From Pelagihabitans pacificus (lineage in GTDB: Bacteria > Bacteroidota > Bacteroidia > Flavobacteriales > Flavobacteriaceae), in assembly GCF_009371985.2 (NCBI RefSeq), contig NZ_VIKU02000001.1, positions 558,001 to 622,000 on the forward strand: a DNA stretch of 64,000 nt, in the 5' to 3' direction. Positions 17,916 to 28,617 of the stretch are shown here, piece by piece. Under the pieces are notes generated by a model. The model had not been told where the DNA came from, did not search any database, and saw nothing but the letters and a program-made list of their open reading frames with translations. Made by a program: the position numbers and the translations under genes. How positions within the stretch are numbered: the stretch's first letter is position 1; each line of letters begins with the position of its first letter.

Positions 17916-18845
17916 CTATTTCCGGGGTAAAAATACCTCGGCCATCATACACCGGGCGCTACCACCCCCGCAAGTCTCGATGGTATCCAAGGGACTGTGG
18001 ATAATAGCACAATGTTTTTCAATGGTCGCTATCTGATCTGGTGTCAAGCTATTATAGGCGGCCGTGCTCATCACCATAAAGCGTTGGTCATCAGCTCCGA
18101 TGACCTGCAACATATTCCCTGCGAAATGATGCATCTGTTCATCGTTTATGGGGATGATTTCCTTACCGTCCCTTTTTAGATGGCCCACTACTTCGGCACG
18201 TTCCTTTTTGTCATCGATGGCATCGAGGTTGATAACCACAAAATTTTCTGCCATGGCCATCATCACGTTGGTATGGTAAATGGGAAGTCGTTCTCCATTT
18301 ACGGTTTGATTGGCCGTAAAAATAACGGGGAAACAATCAAAGTCTTCACAGAACTCGATAAACAATTCTTCATGGGCCCTTTCGGATAGCGCACAATAAG
18401 CCTTCTGATGCACCCTGTCTTTCAAAATGCTACCGGTACCTTCCAAGAAGACCCCTTCTTCCTCTGCAGCAGTATAGTCCATTACGGTATCGATTAGGAA
18501 GCCCTCTGCCTCCAATAAGTCAAGGATGTCTTCCCTCCGTTCATTTCTGCGATTCTCTGCAAACATAGGGTAGACCACGACCGTACCGTTGGCGTGAAAA
18601 GAAATCCAGTTGTTGGGAAATATGGAATCTGGGGTATCCGGTTCCTTGGTATCGTCGACCACGATAACATGTACGCCATGCGCTCTTAAGACATTTACAA
18701 AGGCATCGAACTCCGCCTGGGCCTTTTTATTGATTTCCTTGTTCTGAAGGTCAAGGTCTTCCTGAAAATAATTGTTCACCGCCGTCTGCTCGTTCATTCG
18801 AAAATTAACCGGGCGAACCATCAAAATGGTATTCGTAATCTGCAT
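17916..18845 (-). CDS. CtlX-like guanidino-group hydrolase (arginine deiminase superfamily)
   Basis: A 309-residue member of the amidinotransferase/arginine deiminase superfamily of the CtlX type. Members use a catalytic Cys near the C-terminus, here Cys in TCGGGSARCMMAEVF, with a His (YHTNVMMA) and acidic residues (DDTKEPDTPDSIFPNNW) in the expected order. The role is likely in arginine or citrulline metabolism but the exact reaction is not certain. The ATG at 18845 is chosen: it is preceded by AAGAAG and begins the conserved MQITNTILMVRPVNF block, whereas the open frame runs on 69 codons upstream through unlikely sequence overlapping the divergent lipoprotein gene. Confidence 0.88.
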   Translation of the reverse strand: MQITNTILMVRPVNFRMNEQTAVNNYFQEDLDLQNKEINKKAQAEFDAFVNVLRAHGVHVIVVDDTKEPDTPDSIFPNNWISFHANGTVVVYPMFAENRRNERREDILDLLEAEGFLIDTVMDYTAAEEEGVFLEGTGSILKDRVHQKAYCALSERAHEELFIEFCEDFDCFPVIFTANQTVNGERLPIYHTNVMMAMAENFVVINLDAIDDKKERAEVVGHLKRDGKEIIPINDEQMHHFAGNMLQVIGADDQRFMVMSTAAYNSLTPDQIATIEKHCAIIHSPLDTIETCGGGSARCMMAEVFLPRK

Positions 18846-18912
18846 TTCTTCTTTTTTAAGCAACCATTGTCTAAAATAGTATCTTAGTAAACAAAGGTAG
18901 TTTTTCCCGCTT

Positions 18913-19590
18913 ATGATCAACCAAAAAAAATCAACATTTCGTTTACGAAGCCGTGGTGCCATTTTAAGGATATGTGCAGTACTGTTTTTCTCCCTATTCC
19001 TCGGTTGTAATAAATCGGATGATTCGTTGGATGTCTCGGGTTTCAAGGCCATCTCCCAACCGATGATTTTTGAATCCCTTGCCCCTGCGAAACCCTATGA
19101 TTTCTATGAATTCAGAAACGGGGACTGTATGGATAAGGAATATTTCAGGATAATCCATTCGGTTGGAACTGCCTGCCCGTCAACTGCCGTTGACTGTGCG
19201 GATGCCCTGAATACCCTCGTATCGGAAGTACAGGGGTACAGTATCGGTTGTTTGCCGGGATGTTGCGCGGATTATGTACTCGCTAGGGAAGGAAATGACT
19301 TTTTCCTGTTCGATACTTTAGAGGAATTTCAAAGCTTCCTAGGCACTATTGATTCAGAGAGCGACGCCTTAAATTTGATAGAGGCAATGGGATATTTCTA
19401 TCGATACGATGACGTTGGTGCCAGTGGAATAAAAACTACTTCCTCGGGATATCAGATCATCGCTTTACGAACCGTTAAATATTGCCTCCCCGTACAAACC
19501 GATCAATTTTTGCTGGATATATCCTTTGAGGGGGTGGTGACCATTGTTGAACAGAGGACCTTCAATGTAAGCGAGGGCGTCTGCGTTTGA
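18913..19590 (+). CDS. Cysteine-rich lipoprotein of unknown function
   Basis: A 225-residue predicted lipoprotein: basic N-terminus, hydrophobic stretch, lipobox LFLGC with Cys32. The mature part contains about eight further cysteines (NGDC, TAC, VDC, IGC, PGCC, KYC, GVC), an even-looking set that suggests disulfide bonds. No domain is recognised. It is encoded on the opposite strand between two arginine-deiminase-superfamily genes, 67 bases from the start of one and 5 bases from the end of the other. ATG at 18913 gives a long basic leader; no better start is seen. Confidence 0.7.
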   Translation: MINQKKSTFRLRSRGAILRICAVLFFSLFLGCNKSDDSLDVSGFKAISQPMIFESLAPAKPYDFYEFRNGDCMDKEYFRIIHSVGTACPSTAVDCADALNTLVSEVQGYSIGCLPGCCADYVLAREGNDFFLFDTLEEFQSFLGTIDSESDALNLIEAMGYFYRYDDVGASGIKTTSSGYQIIALRTVKYCLPVQTDQFLLDISFEGVVTIVEQRTFNVSEGVCV

Positions 19591-19595
19591 TATGC

Positions 19596-20507
19596 TTACT
19601 CCCTTACCAACGGCAATGTGCTACACCGAAGCAACCCTTCTTGTTTGGCGATTTCAGCATAGGGGACTTCTTCAACGATGAACCCTTGTTTTCTCATCCA
19701 ACTGTTGAGTCGCGTAAAATGCTGTTCGGAAACGACCACCTCGGGTGAAATTGAAAAGACATTACTAAACATTTCATACATTTCATCGGCAGTGATTTCG
19801 AAAATATTGTCTTTCCCAAAATAGTCTACAAGCCACTGATATTCCTCTTCCACCAAAAATCCGTTTTTATGCAGAATTGCCTTTCCTTTTCCCAAGGGCT
19901 GAAAACAACAGTCCAAATGCAAGGCATTTTCGCGTGGATTCGTAGACTTCCTCAGTTCAAATGACTTGATCGTTTTATGCGGAAACTTTTGCGAAATAAA
20001 ATCCACCGCTTCTTGATTGGTTCGTGCGGTAATCTGATTTGGGTAATCGGGCGCGGTATAGGTCCCGATAAAAATATAGTCGTTCCAGGGCATTACGTCC
20101 CCTCCTTCTACATGCACCTCTTCGGGACACATAATGATATCTTCATCCGCAATCCGGTCCAAGACATGCAGAATGGCGTCAAATTCCTTTTCACGATCAG
20201 GCAGTATGTTTGCCTTTATCAACTTGTTCTCGATTACAAAGGCAATATCCCGCGAAAATATTTGGTTGCAATCTTTCAAGACCTCTGGACGAAAAACTTG
20301 CACTCCGTGCTTTTTAAGTACTTGGGAGAACGCTTCCATCTCCTTGACCATATCGGCTTCTTTGGGATAGGTACCGGCCAGGATATGCTCCAAAGATTTT
20401 GGATCATAGGCGTCCTCGGGCTTCGGAACAGGCCCACAGCTTTCCGCTGTTCCGAGTACCACGGCTTTTAAGGTCGATATTTCGTCATTGACATTCAAAT
20501 GGAGCAT
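19596..20507 (-). CDS. Arginine deiminase/dimethylarginine dimethylaminohydrolase family enzyme
   Basis: A 303-residue enzyme of the guanidino-group-modifying superfamily. Catalytic features are visible: VEGGDV (substrate-binding acid), HLDCCF (catalytic His), and a C-terminal GLLRCSTLPLVRE with the nucleophilic Cys at about residue 295. Members hydrolyse arginine or methylated arginines to citrulline or transfer the amidino group; the fold alone does not settle which. It belongs to the same superfamily as the ctlX-like gene 750 bases downstream, and the two are on the same strand but separated by an oppositely oriented lipoprotein gene. Confidence 0.88.
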   Translation of the reverse strand: MLHLNVNDEISTLKAVVLGTAESCGPVPKPEDAYDPKSLEHILAGTYPKEADMVKEMEAFSQVLKKHGVQVFRPEVLKDCNQIFSRDIAFVIENKLIKANILPDREKEFDAILHVLDRIADEDIIMCPEEVHVEGGDVMPWNDYIFIGTYTAPDYPNQITARTNQEAVDFISQKFPHKTIKSFELRKSTNPRENALHLDCCFQPLGKGKAILHKNGFLVEEEYQWLVDYFGKDNIFEITADEMYEMFSNVFSISPEVVVSEQHFTRLNSWMRKQGFIVEEVPYAEIAKQEGLLRCSTLPLVRE

Positions 20508-20548
20508 GGCCTAAAATTTTTCGCAAATATAGTATTGTTGAAGCGTGT

Positions 20549-20589
20549 AAAAAAAGTACCCTCCCAACAAGTTGGAAGGGTACTTTTTT
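20549..20589 (-). terminator. Intrinsic terminator of gltA
   Basis: Long hairpin AAAAAGTACCCTCCCAAC / GTTGGAAGGGTACTTTTT (one mismatch, loop AA) with a T run on the minus strand. It lies 22 bases after the gltA stop and just upstream of the deiminase-family gene, so it separates the two minus-strand units. Confidence 0.85.
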
Positions 20590-20611
20590 GTCTTTTAGTG
20601 AGAAACCGGGA

Positions 20612-21898
20612 CTAACGTGCATCCAGCGCCACAAAAGGTCGATGATTTTCACCTATATAAATTTGTCTGGGGCGACCGATGGGTTCGCCGTTCAAACGCA
20701 TTTCCCTCCATTGGGAAATCCATCCGGGCAATCGGCCTAAGGCAAACATCACCGTAAACATATCGGTTGGAATCCCCAAAGCCCTGTAGATAATCCCAGA
20801 GTAAAAATCTACGTTTGGATAGAGTTTCCGATCTACAAAATATTGGTCTTCCAAGGCCTCTTTCTCCAATCCTTTGGCAATCTCCAAGATGGGGTCCTCT
20901 ATACCCAAATCACCCAATACCTCATCCGCTGCCTTTTTGATGATTCTAGCCCTAGGGTCAAAGTTTTTATACACTCTATGACCAAAACCCATTAACCGGA
21001 AGGGGTCGTTTTTATCCTTTGCCTTCGCCATGTACTTTTTTGTATCCCCGCCATCGGCTTGGATGGCTTCCAACATTTCGAGTACTGCTTGATTGGCACC
21101 ACCGTGCAATGGACCCCATAGCGCTGAGATACCGGCAGAAAGGGAAGCGAAAAGGCCGGCATGCGATGACCCCACAATACGTACGGTAGAAGTCGAACAG
21201 TTCTGTTCGTGATCCCCGTGTAAGATCAATAATTTATCCAAGGCCTCTATCACGATTTCATTTTTTTCGTAGGTCTTGCCGGGCCTTCTAAACATCATTT
21301 TATGTATATTCTCCACATAACCCAGTGTATCGTCCCCATATTCTAGCGGCAACCCCTTTTTCTTTCTTAAGGTCCATGCGACCAATACTGGAAACTTGGC
21401 CAGAATTCGGACTATGGCGTGGTACATGGCAGCTTCCGACGAAACGTCGACGGTGGAAGGATTAAAGGCTATTAAAGCACTCGTTAAGGAGGAAAGTACG
21501 CCCATCGGATGGGCAGACTTTGGAAAACTATCCAATATTTTTTTCATTTCCTCATCGACGTGGGACTCTTCCCTGATGTCGTTATGAAATTTTTGCAGTT
21601 GTTCTTTGTCGGGGAGTTCCCCAAATATCAGCAAATAGGCCACTTCCAGAAAATCGGCCTTTTCAGCCAAGTCCTCTATGGAATACCCTCGATACCTCAG
21701 AATTCCTTTTTCACCGTCCAAAAAAGTGATCGCACTTGTACAGGAGCCCGTATTCTTATAACCGGGATCGATAGTAATCAAACCACCCGTACTGGCGCGA
21801 AGTGTTTTTATATCAATGGCAAGCTCGTCCTCGGAGCCTTTTATGACTGGAAATTCGTATTTCTGACCGTTGTATTCTAAGGTAGCTTTGTCTGACAT
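20612..21898 (-). CDS. gltA: Citrate synthase
   Basis: Condenses acetyl-CoA and oxaloacetate to citrate, the first step of the TCA cycle. The 428 residues correspond to the longer, hexameric type found in Gram-negative bacteria, with an N-terminal beta-rich extension (about 1-50). Active-site blocks: GPLHGGANQ (substrate His), GFGHRVYKNFDPRA (His and oxaloacetate-binding residues) and YPNVDFYSGII (catalytic Asp). It has its own promoter-like sequence upstream and a strong terminator downstream, so it appears monocistronic. Confidence 0.97.
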   Translation of the reverse strand: MSDKATLEYNGQKYEFPVIKGSEDELAIDIKTLRASTGGLITIDPGYKNTGSCTSAITFLDGEKGILRYRGYSIEDLAEKADFLEVAYLLIFGELPDKEQLQKFHNDIREESHVDEEMKKILDSFPKSAHPMGVLSSLTSALIAFNPSTVDVSSEAAMYHAIVRILAKFPVLVAWTLRKKKGLPLEYGDDTLGYVENIHKMMFRRPGKTYEKNEIVIEALDKLLILHGDHEQNCSTSTVRIVGSSHAGLFASLSAGISALWGPLHGGANQAVLEMLEAIQADGGDTKKYMAKAKDKNDPFRLMGFGHRVYKNFDPRARIIKKAADEVLGDLGIEDPILEIAKGLEKEALEDQYFVDRKLYPNVDFYSGIIYRALGIPTDMFTVMFALGRLPGWISQWREMRLNGEPIGRPRQIYIGENHRPFVALDAR

Positions 21899-21930
21899 AT
21901 GTTGGGTTTACTTAAGATTAAAATGAACTG

Positions 21931-21961
21931 TAAACTTAATAAAAACAGCCCGTTTTAACAA
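21931..21961 (-). promoter_or_regulatory. Putative promoter of gltA
   Basis: On the minus strand TTG (21961-21959), a 20-base spacer, then TAAGTTTA (21938-21931), one mismatch from the Bacteroidota -7 consensus TAnnTTTG. The -7 element lies 32 bases before the gltA start. Confidence 0.45.
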
Positions 21962-22028
21962 TTTGGTATTTCTATTTAGAGTTTAATTAACAAAGTCCGA
22001 AAGCCCCATAATCAGTAAACAAAAGGCA

Positions 22029-23564
22029 TCAGAGTAAATATAGGGAGCGGTAATATTCATCCACGGATTTCTTCCAGGTAAACCGCTTTCTTTTTGCATT
22101 TGCCTTGATTCTTTTCCACTGTGGCCGGTCATTGGTATAAACGTCCAGAGCGAGGTCGAAACATGTCAACATATTCCTTATTTTTTCGTCATAGGTATCA
22201 CCGTCAAAAGAGAAGCCCGTTTTCAAATGTGATACGGTGTCTTTAAGCCCCCCCGTATGGTGCACCAAACAGGGATTTCCATTACGCATGGCCAACATCT
22301 GGCTTATACCACAAGGCTCGAACAAGCTGGGCATGAAATAGAGATCTGATTCCAAATAAATAGAGTCTATAAGGTCTTCGGACTGACCATTGGTAAAAAT
22401 AAAATTCTTGTGGTCGTAGCTCATCTGTCTAAAGAGATCTTCATACTCTGGGGCTCCGGTCCCTAGCAACATAAAAATACCGTCGATCTTCTCGAGCTTC
22501 TTAAGAATTTCAACAAAAGCTTCCGGTGAACGTTTAAAAAAATAAAACTTCTGCTCGGTGAGTCGCGCTACGCTCGAGACGATGAACTTGGGGTGATTTT
22601 GTACGTATCGCATCACCTTTTCCCCGGTATGGGCGAGAAAATCGGCTTTGTATTTTTTAGATTCTTCCTGTAACCATCTAAACAGCGCCTTGACCGTATT
22701 TCGATAGAGCTTTCCTTTAGCGGCTACACGGATATTGCTATAATTGCACCCGTTCAATATGCCGAACAACCTCCCCTCGTTATCCGCTTCCAACAAATCT
22801 TTTTCCAAGCCCTCACCACCTATGAATTCCGGGGGTGAACTTGGTCGTAGAACATCTTCCTTATACGAAGGGGATACGGTATGCACTGCATCTGCAAAAC
22901 GAATACCAACCGCCATAAGGTTTACACAATCTTGGTATCTATAATCCATGAGTGCCCCATAATCCAATTCCAATTCCGGAAACCAATTTTCAAGGGAAGA
23001 ATAATTATCCCCAAAAGGTCGTATACCCTGAATCGCCAAATTATGGATACTATACACGTAGCGCATTTTTTTTAGGCCATTATAGGAAGGATGATATTTT
23101 TTTAAAAACAAGACCAAGCTAGAATGCCAATCGTGCATGTGCACCACGTCTACTTTTCCAAAAGCCTCCCTTTTTAAAGCCTCCGCCACGGCCGTACAAA
23201 AGATGATATACTTGATGGCGTCGGTATAGAAAGGTTCTGTTGGATCGTTGTGATAAATGTGGGCAATATCGCCTTCCTCTATTTCGGGATGGTGGATGAC
23301 ATAGTGGTGAAGGTTCCCAAACTCCTTTTTAGGAACTACCTCATATAGCTCTGCGGTATAGTCGATACCCCTTAACCGAAAATGAAGATGGGTCTTTAAA
23401 GTGCCGTTTTGGTGCAATCGGGAATAGGAAGGCACCACCACATGTGCCCTATCTCCCCTTTCCGAAATCTGTCGGGGTACATCACGTACTACGTCTCCCA
23501 TACCTCCGGCCTTGCAATCAGGTAATGCATCGTTCTCAGCCGCTACGAAAAGAAAGTTGTTCAT
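22029..23564 (-). CDS. glgA: Glycogen/starch synthase, GT5 family
   Basis: Glycosyltransferase that extends alpha-1,4-glucan from ADP- or UDP-glucose; 511 residues. The N-terminal starch-synthase catalytic domain has the sugar-nucleotide loop KAGGMGDVV (residues 18-26); the C-terminal domain has a GT-B donor site with SLFEPCGISQM and GGLKDTVSH. The spacing and both domains agree with a full-length GT5 enzyme, although the N-terminus is slightly unusual (AAENDALPDCKAGG). No glgB, glgC, glgP or debranching gene is nearby. It starts between the eno terminator and gltA promoter, so it is expressed on its own. Confidence 0.85.
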   Translation of the reverse strand: MNNFLFVAAENDALPDCKAGGMGDVVRDVPRQISERGDRAHVVVPSYSRLHQNGTLKTHLHFRLRGIDYTAELYEVVPKKEFGNLHHYVIHHPEIEEGDIAHIYHNDPTEPFYTDAIKYIIFCTAVAEALKREAFGKVDVVHMHDWHSSLVLFLKKYHPSYNGLKKMRYVYSIHNLAIQGIRPFGDNYSSLENWFPELELDYGALMDYRYQDCVNLMAVGIRFADAVHTVSPSYKEDVLRPSSPPEFIGGEGLEKDLLEADNEGRLFGILNGCNYSNIRVAAKGKLYRNTVKALFRWLQEESKKYKADFLAHTGEKVMRYVQNHPKFIVSSVARLTEQKFYFFKRSPEAFVEILKKLEKIDGIFMLLGTGAPEYEDLFRQMSYDHKNFIFTNGQSEDLIDSIYLESDLYFMPSLFEPCGISQMLAMRNGNPCLVHHTGGLKDTVSHLKTGFSFDGDTYDEKIRNMLTCFDLALDVYTNDRPQWKRIKANAKRKRFTWKKSVDEYYRSLYLL

Positions 23565-23632
23565 GAAGCGTTCATGGTTTTTGAGAAGTTACAAGATATT
23601 CAAATTAATCGTACCAATAGGACCCATTTCAT

Positions 23633-23671
23633 AAAAAAACCCCTTCAGTTCAACGATTGGAAGTGAAGGGG
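23633..23671 (-). terminator. Intrinsic terminator of eno
   Basis: Hairpin with arms CCCCTTCA (23640-23647) and TGAAGGGG (23664-23671), extendable inward across one mismatch, followed on the minus strand by seven T. It starts 22 bases after the eno stop. Confidence 0.8.
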
Positions 23672-23693
23672 CTTAGGTCAATCTCCTTACCTA

Positions 23694-25040
<1,347 letters not shown>

Positions 25041-25093
25041 TCAAAAGGCCGTTGGCGACAGGGTTATTCATCCAGATATAACGCTAATTTAAA

Positions 25094-26218
25094 CTAGGAA
25101 ACCGATACCGTGTCGACCGACTTGATCATCTCGAAAAATTGATCGAACAAATACTCGGCATCGTGCGGACCCGGGCTTGCTTCCGGATGGTATTGTACTG
25201 AAAAAACATTCTTGTCCTTCATTCGAATACCGGCAACCGTTTGGTCGTTCAAATGCACGTGGGTAATTTCAATATCGGGGTTCGCCTCCGTTTCTTCCCT
25301 ATTAATGGCAAAACCGTGGTTTTGGGAGGTTATCTCTCCCTTACCGGTAAGCAGGTTGATTATAGGGTGGTTAATACCCCTGTGCCCGTTATGCATTTTG
25401 TAGGTAGATATACCGTTGGCCAACGCAATGACCTGATGGCCGAGACAGATACCAAAAACCGGTTTGTCCGTAGCGATCATTTTTTTGGCGGTTTCAATTG
25501 CATCGGTCAGGGGTTCCGGGTCGCCTGGCCCGTTTGAAATGAAGTATCCATCTGGATTCCATGCCGCCATGTCCAAAAAGGACGCATTGTAAGGAAATAC
25601 CTTGATATAGGCATCCCTTTTCGCCAGGTTCCTCAGGATATTCTTTTTGATTCCGATATCCAAGGCGGCAATCTTGTAGGTCGCGTTTTCGTCACCAAAG
25701 AAGTAAGGTTTTTTGGCCGATACCTTCGATGCTAGCTCCAGCCCCTCCATGCTGGGAACTTCCGCCAACTGCTTTTTCAAGCCTTCCACGTTCTCAACAT
25801 CCGTGGAAATAACGGCATTCATGGCTCCATGGTCCCGTATATAGCTCACCAGCGCACGGGTATCGACATCCGAGATGGCAAAAAGGTTGTTCTTATCCAA
25901 AAACTCCTGTAAGCTGGCATCTGCGGCCGGACGTGAGTAATCGTAACTGAAATTTCTACAAATAAGACCTGCTATTTTAATGGACTCGGATTCTACTTCA
26001 TCCTCATTGGTTCCATAGTTCCCGATATGGGCGTTCGTGGTCACCATCAACTGTCCGTAATAGGAGGGGTCTGTAAAAATCTCCTGATAACCGGTCATAC
26101 CGGTATTGAAACATACCTCACCGAACGCGGTACCGTCTTTGTCGCCTACCGACTTTCCATAAAAAATAGTGCCATCGGCCAATAATATCAATGCTTTCTT
26201 TCTTGCTTGGTACTTCAT
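25094..26218 (-). CDS. carA: Carbamoyl-phosphate synthase small subunit
   Basis: Glutaminase subunit that delivers ammonia to CarB for carbamoyl phosphate, the precursor of pyrimidines and arginine. The 374-residue protein has the N-terminal CPSase small-chain domain (ALILLADGTIFYGKS, GEVCFNTGMTGYQEI) and a C-terminal class I glutamine amidotransferase with the nucleophile in GICLGHQVIALANG and the His/Glu pair in QYHPEASPGPHD. No carB lies in the window. It sits between the ribosomal block terminator and eno. Confidence 0.97.
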   Translation of the reverse strand: MKYQARKKALILLADGTIFYGKSVGDKDGTAFGEVCFNTGMTGYQEIFTDPSYYGQLMVTTNAHIGNYGTNEDEVESESIKIAGLICRNFSYDYSRPAADASLQEFLDKNNLFAISDVDTRALVSYIRDHGAMNAVISTDVENVEGLKKQLAEVPSMEGLELASKVSAKKPYFFGDENATYKIAALDIGIKKNILRNLAKRDAYIKVFPYNASFLDMAAWNPDGYFISNGPGDPEPLTDAIETAKKMIATDKPVFGICLGHQVIALANGISTYKMHNGHRGINHPIINLLTGKGEITSQNHGFAINREETEANPDIEITHVHLNDQTVAGIRMKDKNVFSVQYHPEASPGPHDAEYLFDQFFEMIKSVDTVSVS

Positions 26219-26259
26219 ATGTACTTCAACTTTTTAAGGGTTTTACAAAAAAACATAAA

Positions 26260-26289
26260 AAAAGGATAAGCTTTTAGGCTTATCCTTTT
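26260..26289 (-). terminator. Intrinsic terminator at end of ribosomal protein block
   Basis: Perfect hairpin AAAAGGATAAGC (26260-26271), loop TTTTAG, GCTTATCCTTTT (26278-26289), with T-rich sequence continuing on the minus strand. It lies 25 bases after the rplQ stop and 42 bases before the carA start. Confidence 0.88.
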
Positions 26290-26313
26290 AAATTATTATT
26301 ATTTATCGACATC

Positions 26314-26850
26314 TTATTCTTCCGAGTCATCTGCCTTTGATTCAGTGTCGCTCTGTGCTTCCGTTGCTGGCTGAGCCACGGCAACCGGTGGCGTCTGTGT
26401 TTTACTTCCGCTGCCGCCTCTTCTACTTCTTCTGGTAGTTTTCTTCTTAGGCTTGTCGGCATTGTACAACTCGTTAAAATCGACCAACTCTATCATCGCC
26501 ATATCGGCATTATCTCCCAACCGATTCCCCAACTTTATAATCCGCGTATAACCTCCCGGCCTGTCTCCTACTTTTTCGGAAACTACGCTGAACAACTCGG
26601 TTACCGCATATTTATCGCGCAGGCTCTTGAAAACCACGCGGCGATTATGGGTGCCTTTTTCAGTAGTGAGATTATTTTCTGCCTTTGATTTGGTAATCAA
26701 GGGCTCCACAAACTGTTTCAAGGCCTTGGCCTTGGCCACTGTGGTATTTATTCTTTTGTGTTCAATCAGGGAACATGCCATATTGGCCAACATTGCCTTT
26801 CTGTGGGCCGCTTTTCTCCCTAAATGATTGACTTTCTTACCGTGTCTCAT
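26314..26850 (-). CDS. rplQ: 50S ribosomal protein L17 with C-terminal extension
   Basis: Large-subunit protein near the tunnel exit. Residues 1-120 are typical L17 ([50 protein letters not shown]). Residues about 130-178 are an added tail, first basic ([14 protein letters not shown]) then Ala/Gln/Glu/Ser-rich and acidic at the end (KADDSEE). Extended L17 tails occur in Bacteroidota; the function is unknown. It is the last gene of the ribosomal block, followed by a strong terminator. Confidence 0.97.
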   Translation of the reverse strand: MRHGKKVNHLGRKAAHRKAMLANMACSLIEHKRINTTVAKAKALKQFVEPLITKSKAENNLTTEKGTHNRRVVFKSLRDKYAVTELFSVVSEKVGDRPGGYTRIIKLGNRLGDNADMAMIELVDFNELYNADKPKKKTTRRSRRGGSGSKTQTPPVAVAQPATEAQSDTESKADDSEE

Positions 26851-26903
26851 TTTTATTGCTATTGACTTCCTTGTCCGGGATTTTCCCTTCTAATAGAAGT
26901 AAA

Positions 26904-27896
26904 TTAATCTTTATCCAATTTGTATTTTGAAAGGTCCATACCGAAGCTCAGACCTTTGTTGATGACCAATTCTTCCAATTCGGTCAGTGATTTTTTACCG
27001 AAGTTCCTGAACTTCATCAAATCATTCTTGTTAAAGGAAACTAAATCCCCCAAGGTATCAACCTCGGCAGCTTTTAGACAATTCAAGGCGCGTACCGACA
27101 AATCCATATCGACCAATTTGGTCTTCAACAACTGTCGCATGTGCAACGACTCCTCATCATAGGTTTCCGTTTGTGCAATTTCATCGGCTTCAAGGGTGAT
27201 TCGCTCATCGGAGAAGAGCATAAAATGGTGAATCAATACTTTTGCCGCTTCGGTCAATGCATCTTTCGGATGAATGGAGCCATCGGTCTCGATTTCAAAA
27301 ACCAACTTTTCATAATCGGTTTTCTGCTCTACCCTGAAATTCTCGATGCTGTATTTAACGTTCTTTACAGGGGTAAAGATTGAGTCGACTGCAATGGTGC
27401 CCAAGGGCATACCTGATTTTTTATTCTCTTCCGCAGGTACGTATCCTCGCCCTTTGTCCAAGGTAATCTCCATATTGATGTTTACCTTGGGGTCCATATT
27501 ACAGATAACCAAATCAGGATTCAGTACCTGATATCCTGAAATGAATTTTTGAAAATCCCCTGCGGTCATTTGCTGTTTCCCACTTACTGAAATCGATACG
27601 GTCTCTGCCTCCGAATCATCGATTTGCTTCTTAAACCGAACCTGTTTTAAGTTGAGGATGATTTCGGTAACATCTTCGACTACACCGGGAATTACAGAAA
27701 ACTCATGCTCTACGGTATCGATACGAACCGATGTAATCGCATGGCCTTCCAATGCTGAAAGCAATACCCTTCTTAATGCGTTCCCAACTGTTAATCCATA
27801 ACCAGGCTCCAAAGGGCGGAATTCAAACTTCCCTTTGAAATCTGAGGAATCGATCATTATTACTTTATCGGGTTTCTGAAAATTAAATAATGCCAT
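26904..27896 (-). CDS. rpoA: DNA-directed RNA polymerase subunit alpha
   Basis: Assembles the RNA polymerase core through its N-terminal dimerisation domain (about 1-235; [24 protein letters not shown]-like block read here as [14 protein letters not shown]) and contacts regulators and UP elements through its C-terminal domain (about 255-320; [20 protein letters not shown]). The 330-residue length is normal. It stands between rpsD and rplQ in the classic alpha-operon order. Confidence 0.98.
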   Translation of the reverse strand: MALFNFQKPDKVIMIDSSDFKGKFEFRPLEPGYGLTVGNALRRVLLSALEGHAITSVRIDTVEHEFSVIPGVVEDVTEIILNLKQVRFKKQIDDSEAETVSISVSGKQQMTAGDFQKFISGYQVLNPDLVICNMDPKVNINMEITLDKGRGYVPAEENKKSGMPLGTIAVDSIFTPVKNVKYSIENFRVEQKTDYEKLVFEIETDGSIHPKDALTEAAKVLIHHFMLFSDERITLEADEIAQTETYDEESLHMRQLLKTKLVDMDLSVRALNCLKAAEVDTLGDLVSFNKNDLMKFRNFGKKSLTELEELVINKGLSFGMDLSKYKLDKD

Positions 27897-27915
27897 AATG
27901 TGGATCCGTGTTGGT

Positions 27916-28521
27916 TTATTTTGAGTATAACTCGACGATTAATTGTTCTTTGATGTTTTCCGGAATTTGAATTCTCTCGGGAACGGAAACAAAGGTTCCC
28001 TCCATTTTTTCGGAATTCCAGGTAATCCATTCGTATACCTTGCTATTGGCAGCCAAGGCATCACCGATGGTTTGAAGTGATTTTGATTTTTCCCTTACCC
28101 CTACGACGTCACCGGCCTTCAATGTATAGGATGGGATATTGACCAACTCTCCGTTTACGGTAATGTGTCTATGGGAAACCAACTGTCTTGCTCCCCTTCT
28201 CGAGTTGGAAATACCCATACGGTACACGACATTGTCTAGACGGCACTCGCATAATTGAAGCAAAATTTCACCGGTTACACCTTCCTTTCGCTTCGCGTTG
28301 GCAAAAATGTTCCTAAATTGTTTTTCTAAAATACCGTAGGTATATTTAGCCTTTTGCTTCTCCATCAACTGGATAGCATATTCCGATTGTTTGCCGCGAC
28401 GTCTGTTCTGTCCGTGCTGCCCCGGAGGATAGCTCTTCTTTTCGAAGGCCTTGTCGTCTCCGAAGATCGGTTCCCCGAATTTACGTGCTATCTTACTAGT
28501 TGGTCCTGTGTATCTTGCCAT
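27916..28521 (-). CDS. rpsD: 30S ribosomal protein S4
   Basis: Primary 16S rRNA-binding assembly protein, 201 residues, with the S4 RNA-binding domain at about 93-155 ([32 protein letters not shown]). In several bacteria S4 represses its own operon by binding mRNA. A foldable sequence lies directly upstream of its start (28535-28587), so such control is plausible here. Confidence 0.98.
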   Translation of the reverse strand: MARYTGPTSKIARKFGEPIFGDDKAFEKKSYPPGQHGQNRRRGKQSEYAIQLMEKQKAKYTYGILEKQFRNIFANAKRKEGVTGEILLQLCECRLDNVVYRMGISNSRRGARQLVSHRHITVNGELVNIPSYTLKAGDVVGVREKSKSLQTIGDALAANSKVYEWITWNSEKMEGTFVSVPERIQIPENIKEQLIVELYSK

Positions 28522-28534
28522 TTTCTTATAGTTA

Positions 28535-28587
28535 GAAGTGTGATTATGAATTAAGGCTTATCCTTCGATAATCGTTCACTACACTTC
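28535..28587 (-). promoter_or_regulatory. Predicted mRNA hairpin just upstream of rpsD
   Basis: In the rpsK-rpsD spacer the arms GAAGTGT (28535-28541) plus GATTAT (28542-28547) pair exactly with ATAATC (28568-28573) plus ACACTTC (28581-28587); the right side carries a 7-base bulge (28574-28580) and the 20-base loop can form a smaller AAGG/CCTT stem. On the mRNA it ends 13 bases before the S4 start codon. It has no T tail, so it is not a terminator; an autoregulatory site is a reasonable guess. Confidence 0.5.
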
Positions 28588-28617
28588 GATTGAAATATAA
28601 ATTAATGATTATGATTA

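Noticed and set aside
18846-19052. 69-codon N-terminal extension of the ctlX-like gene
   Set aside because: The family N-terminus and a purine-rich site support ATG at 18845; the extension overlaps the divergent lipoprotein gene and has no conserved look.
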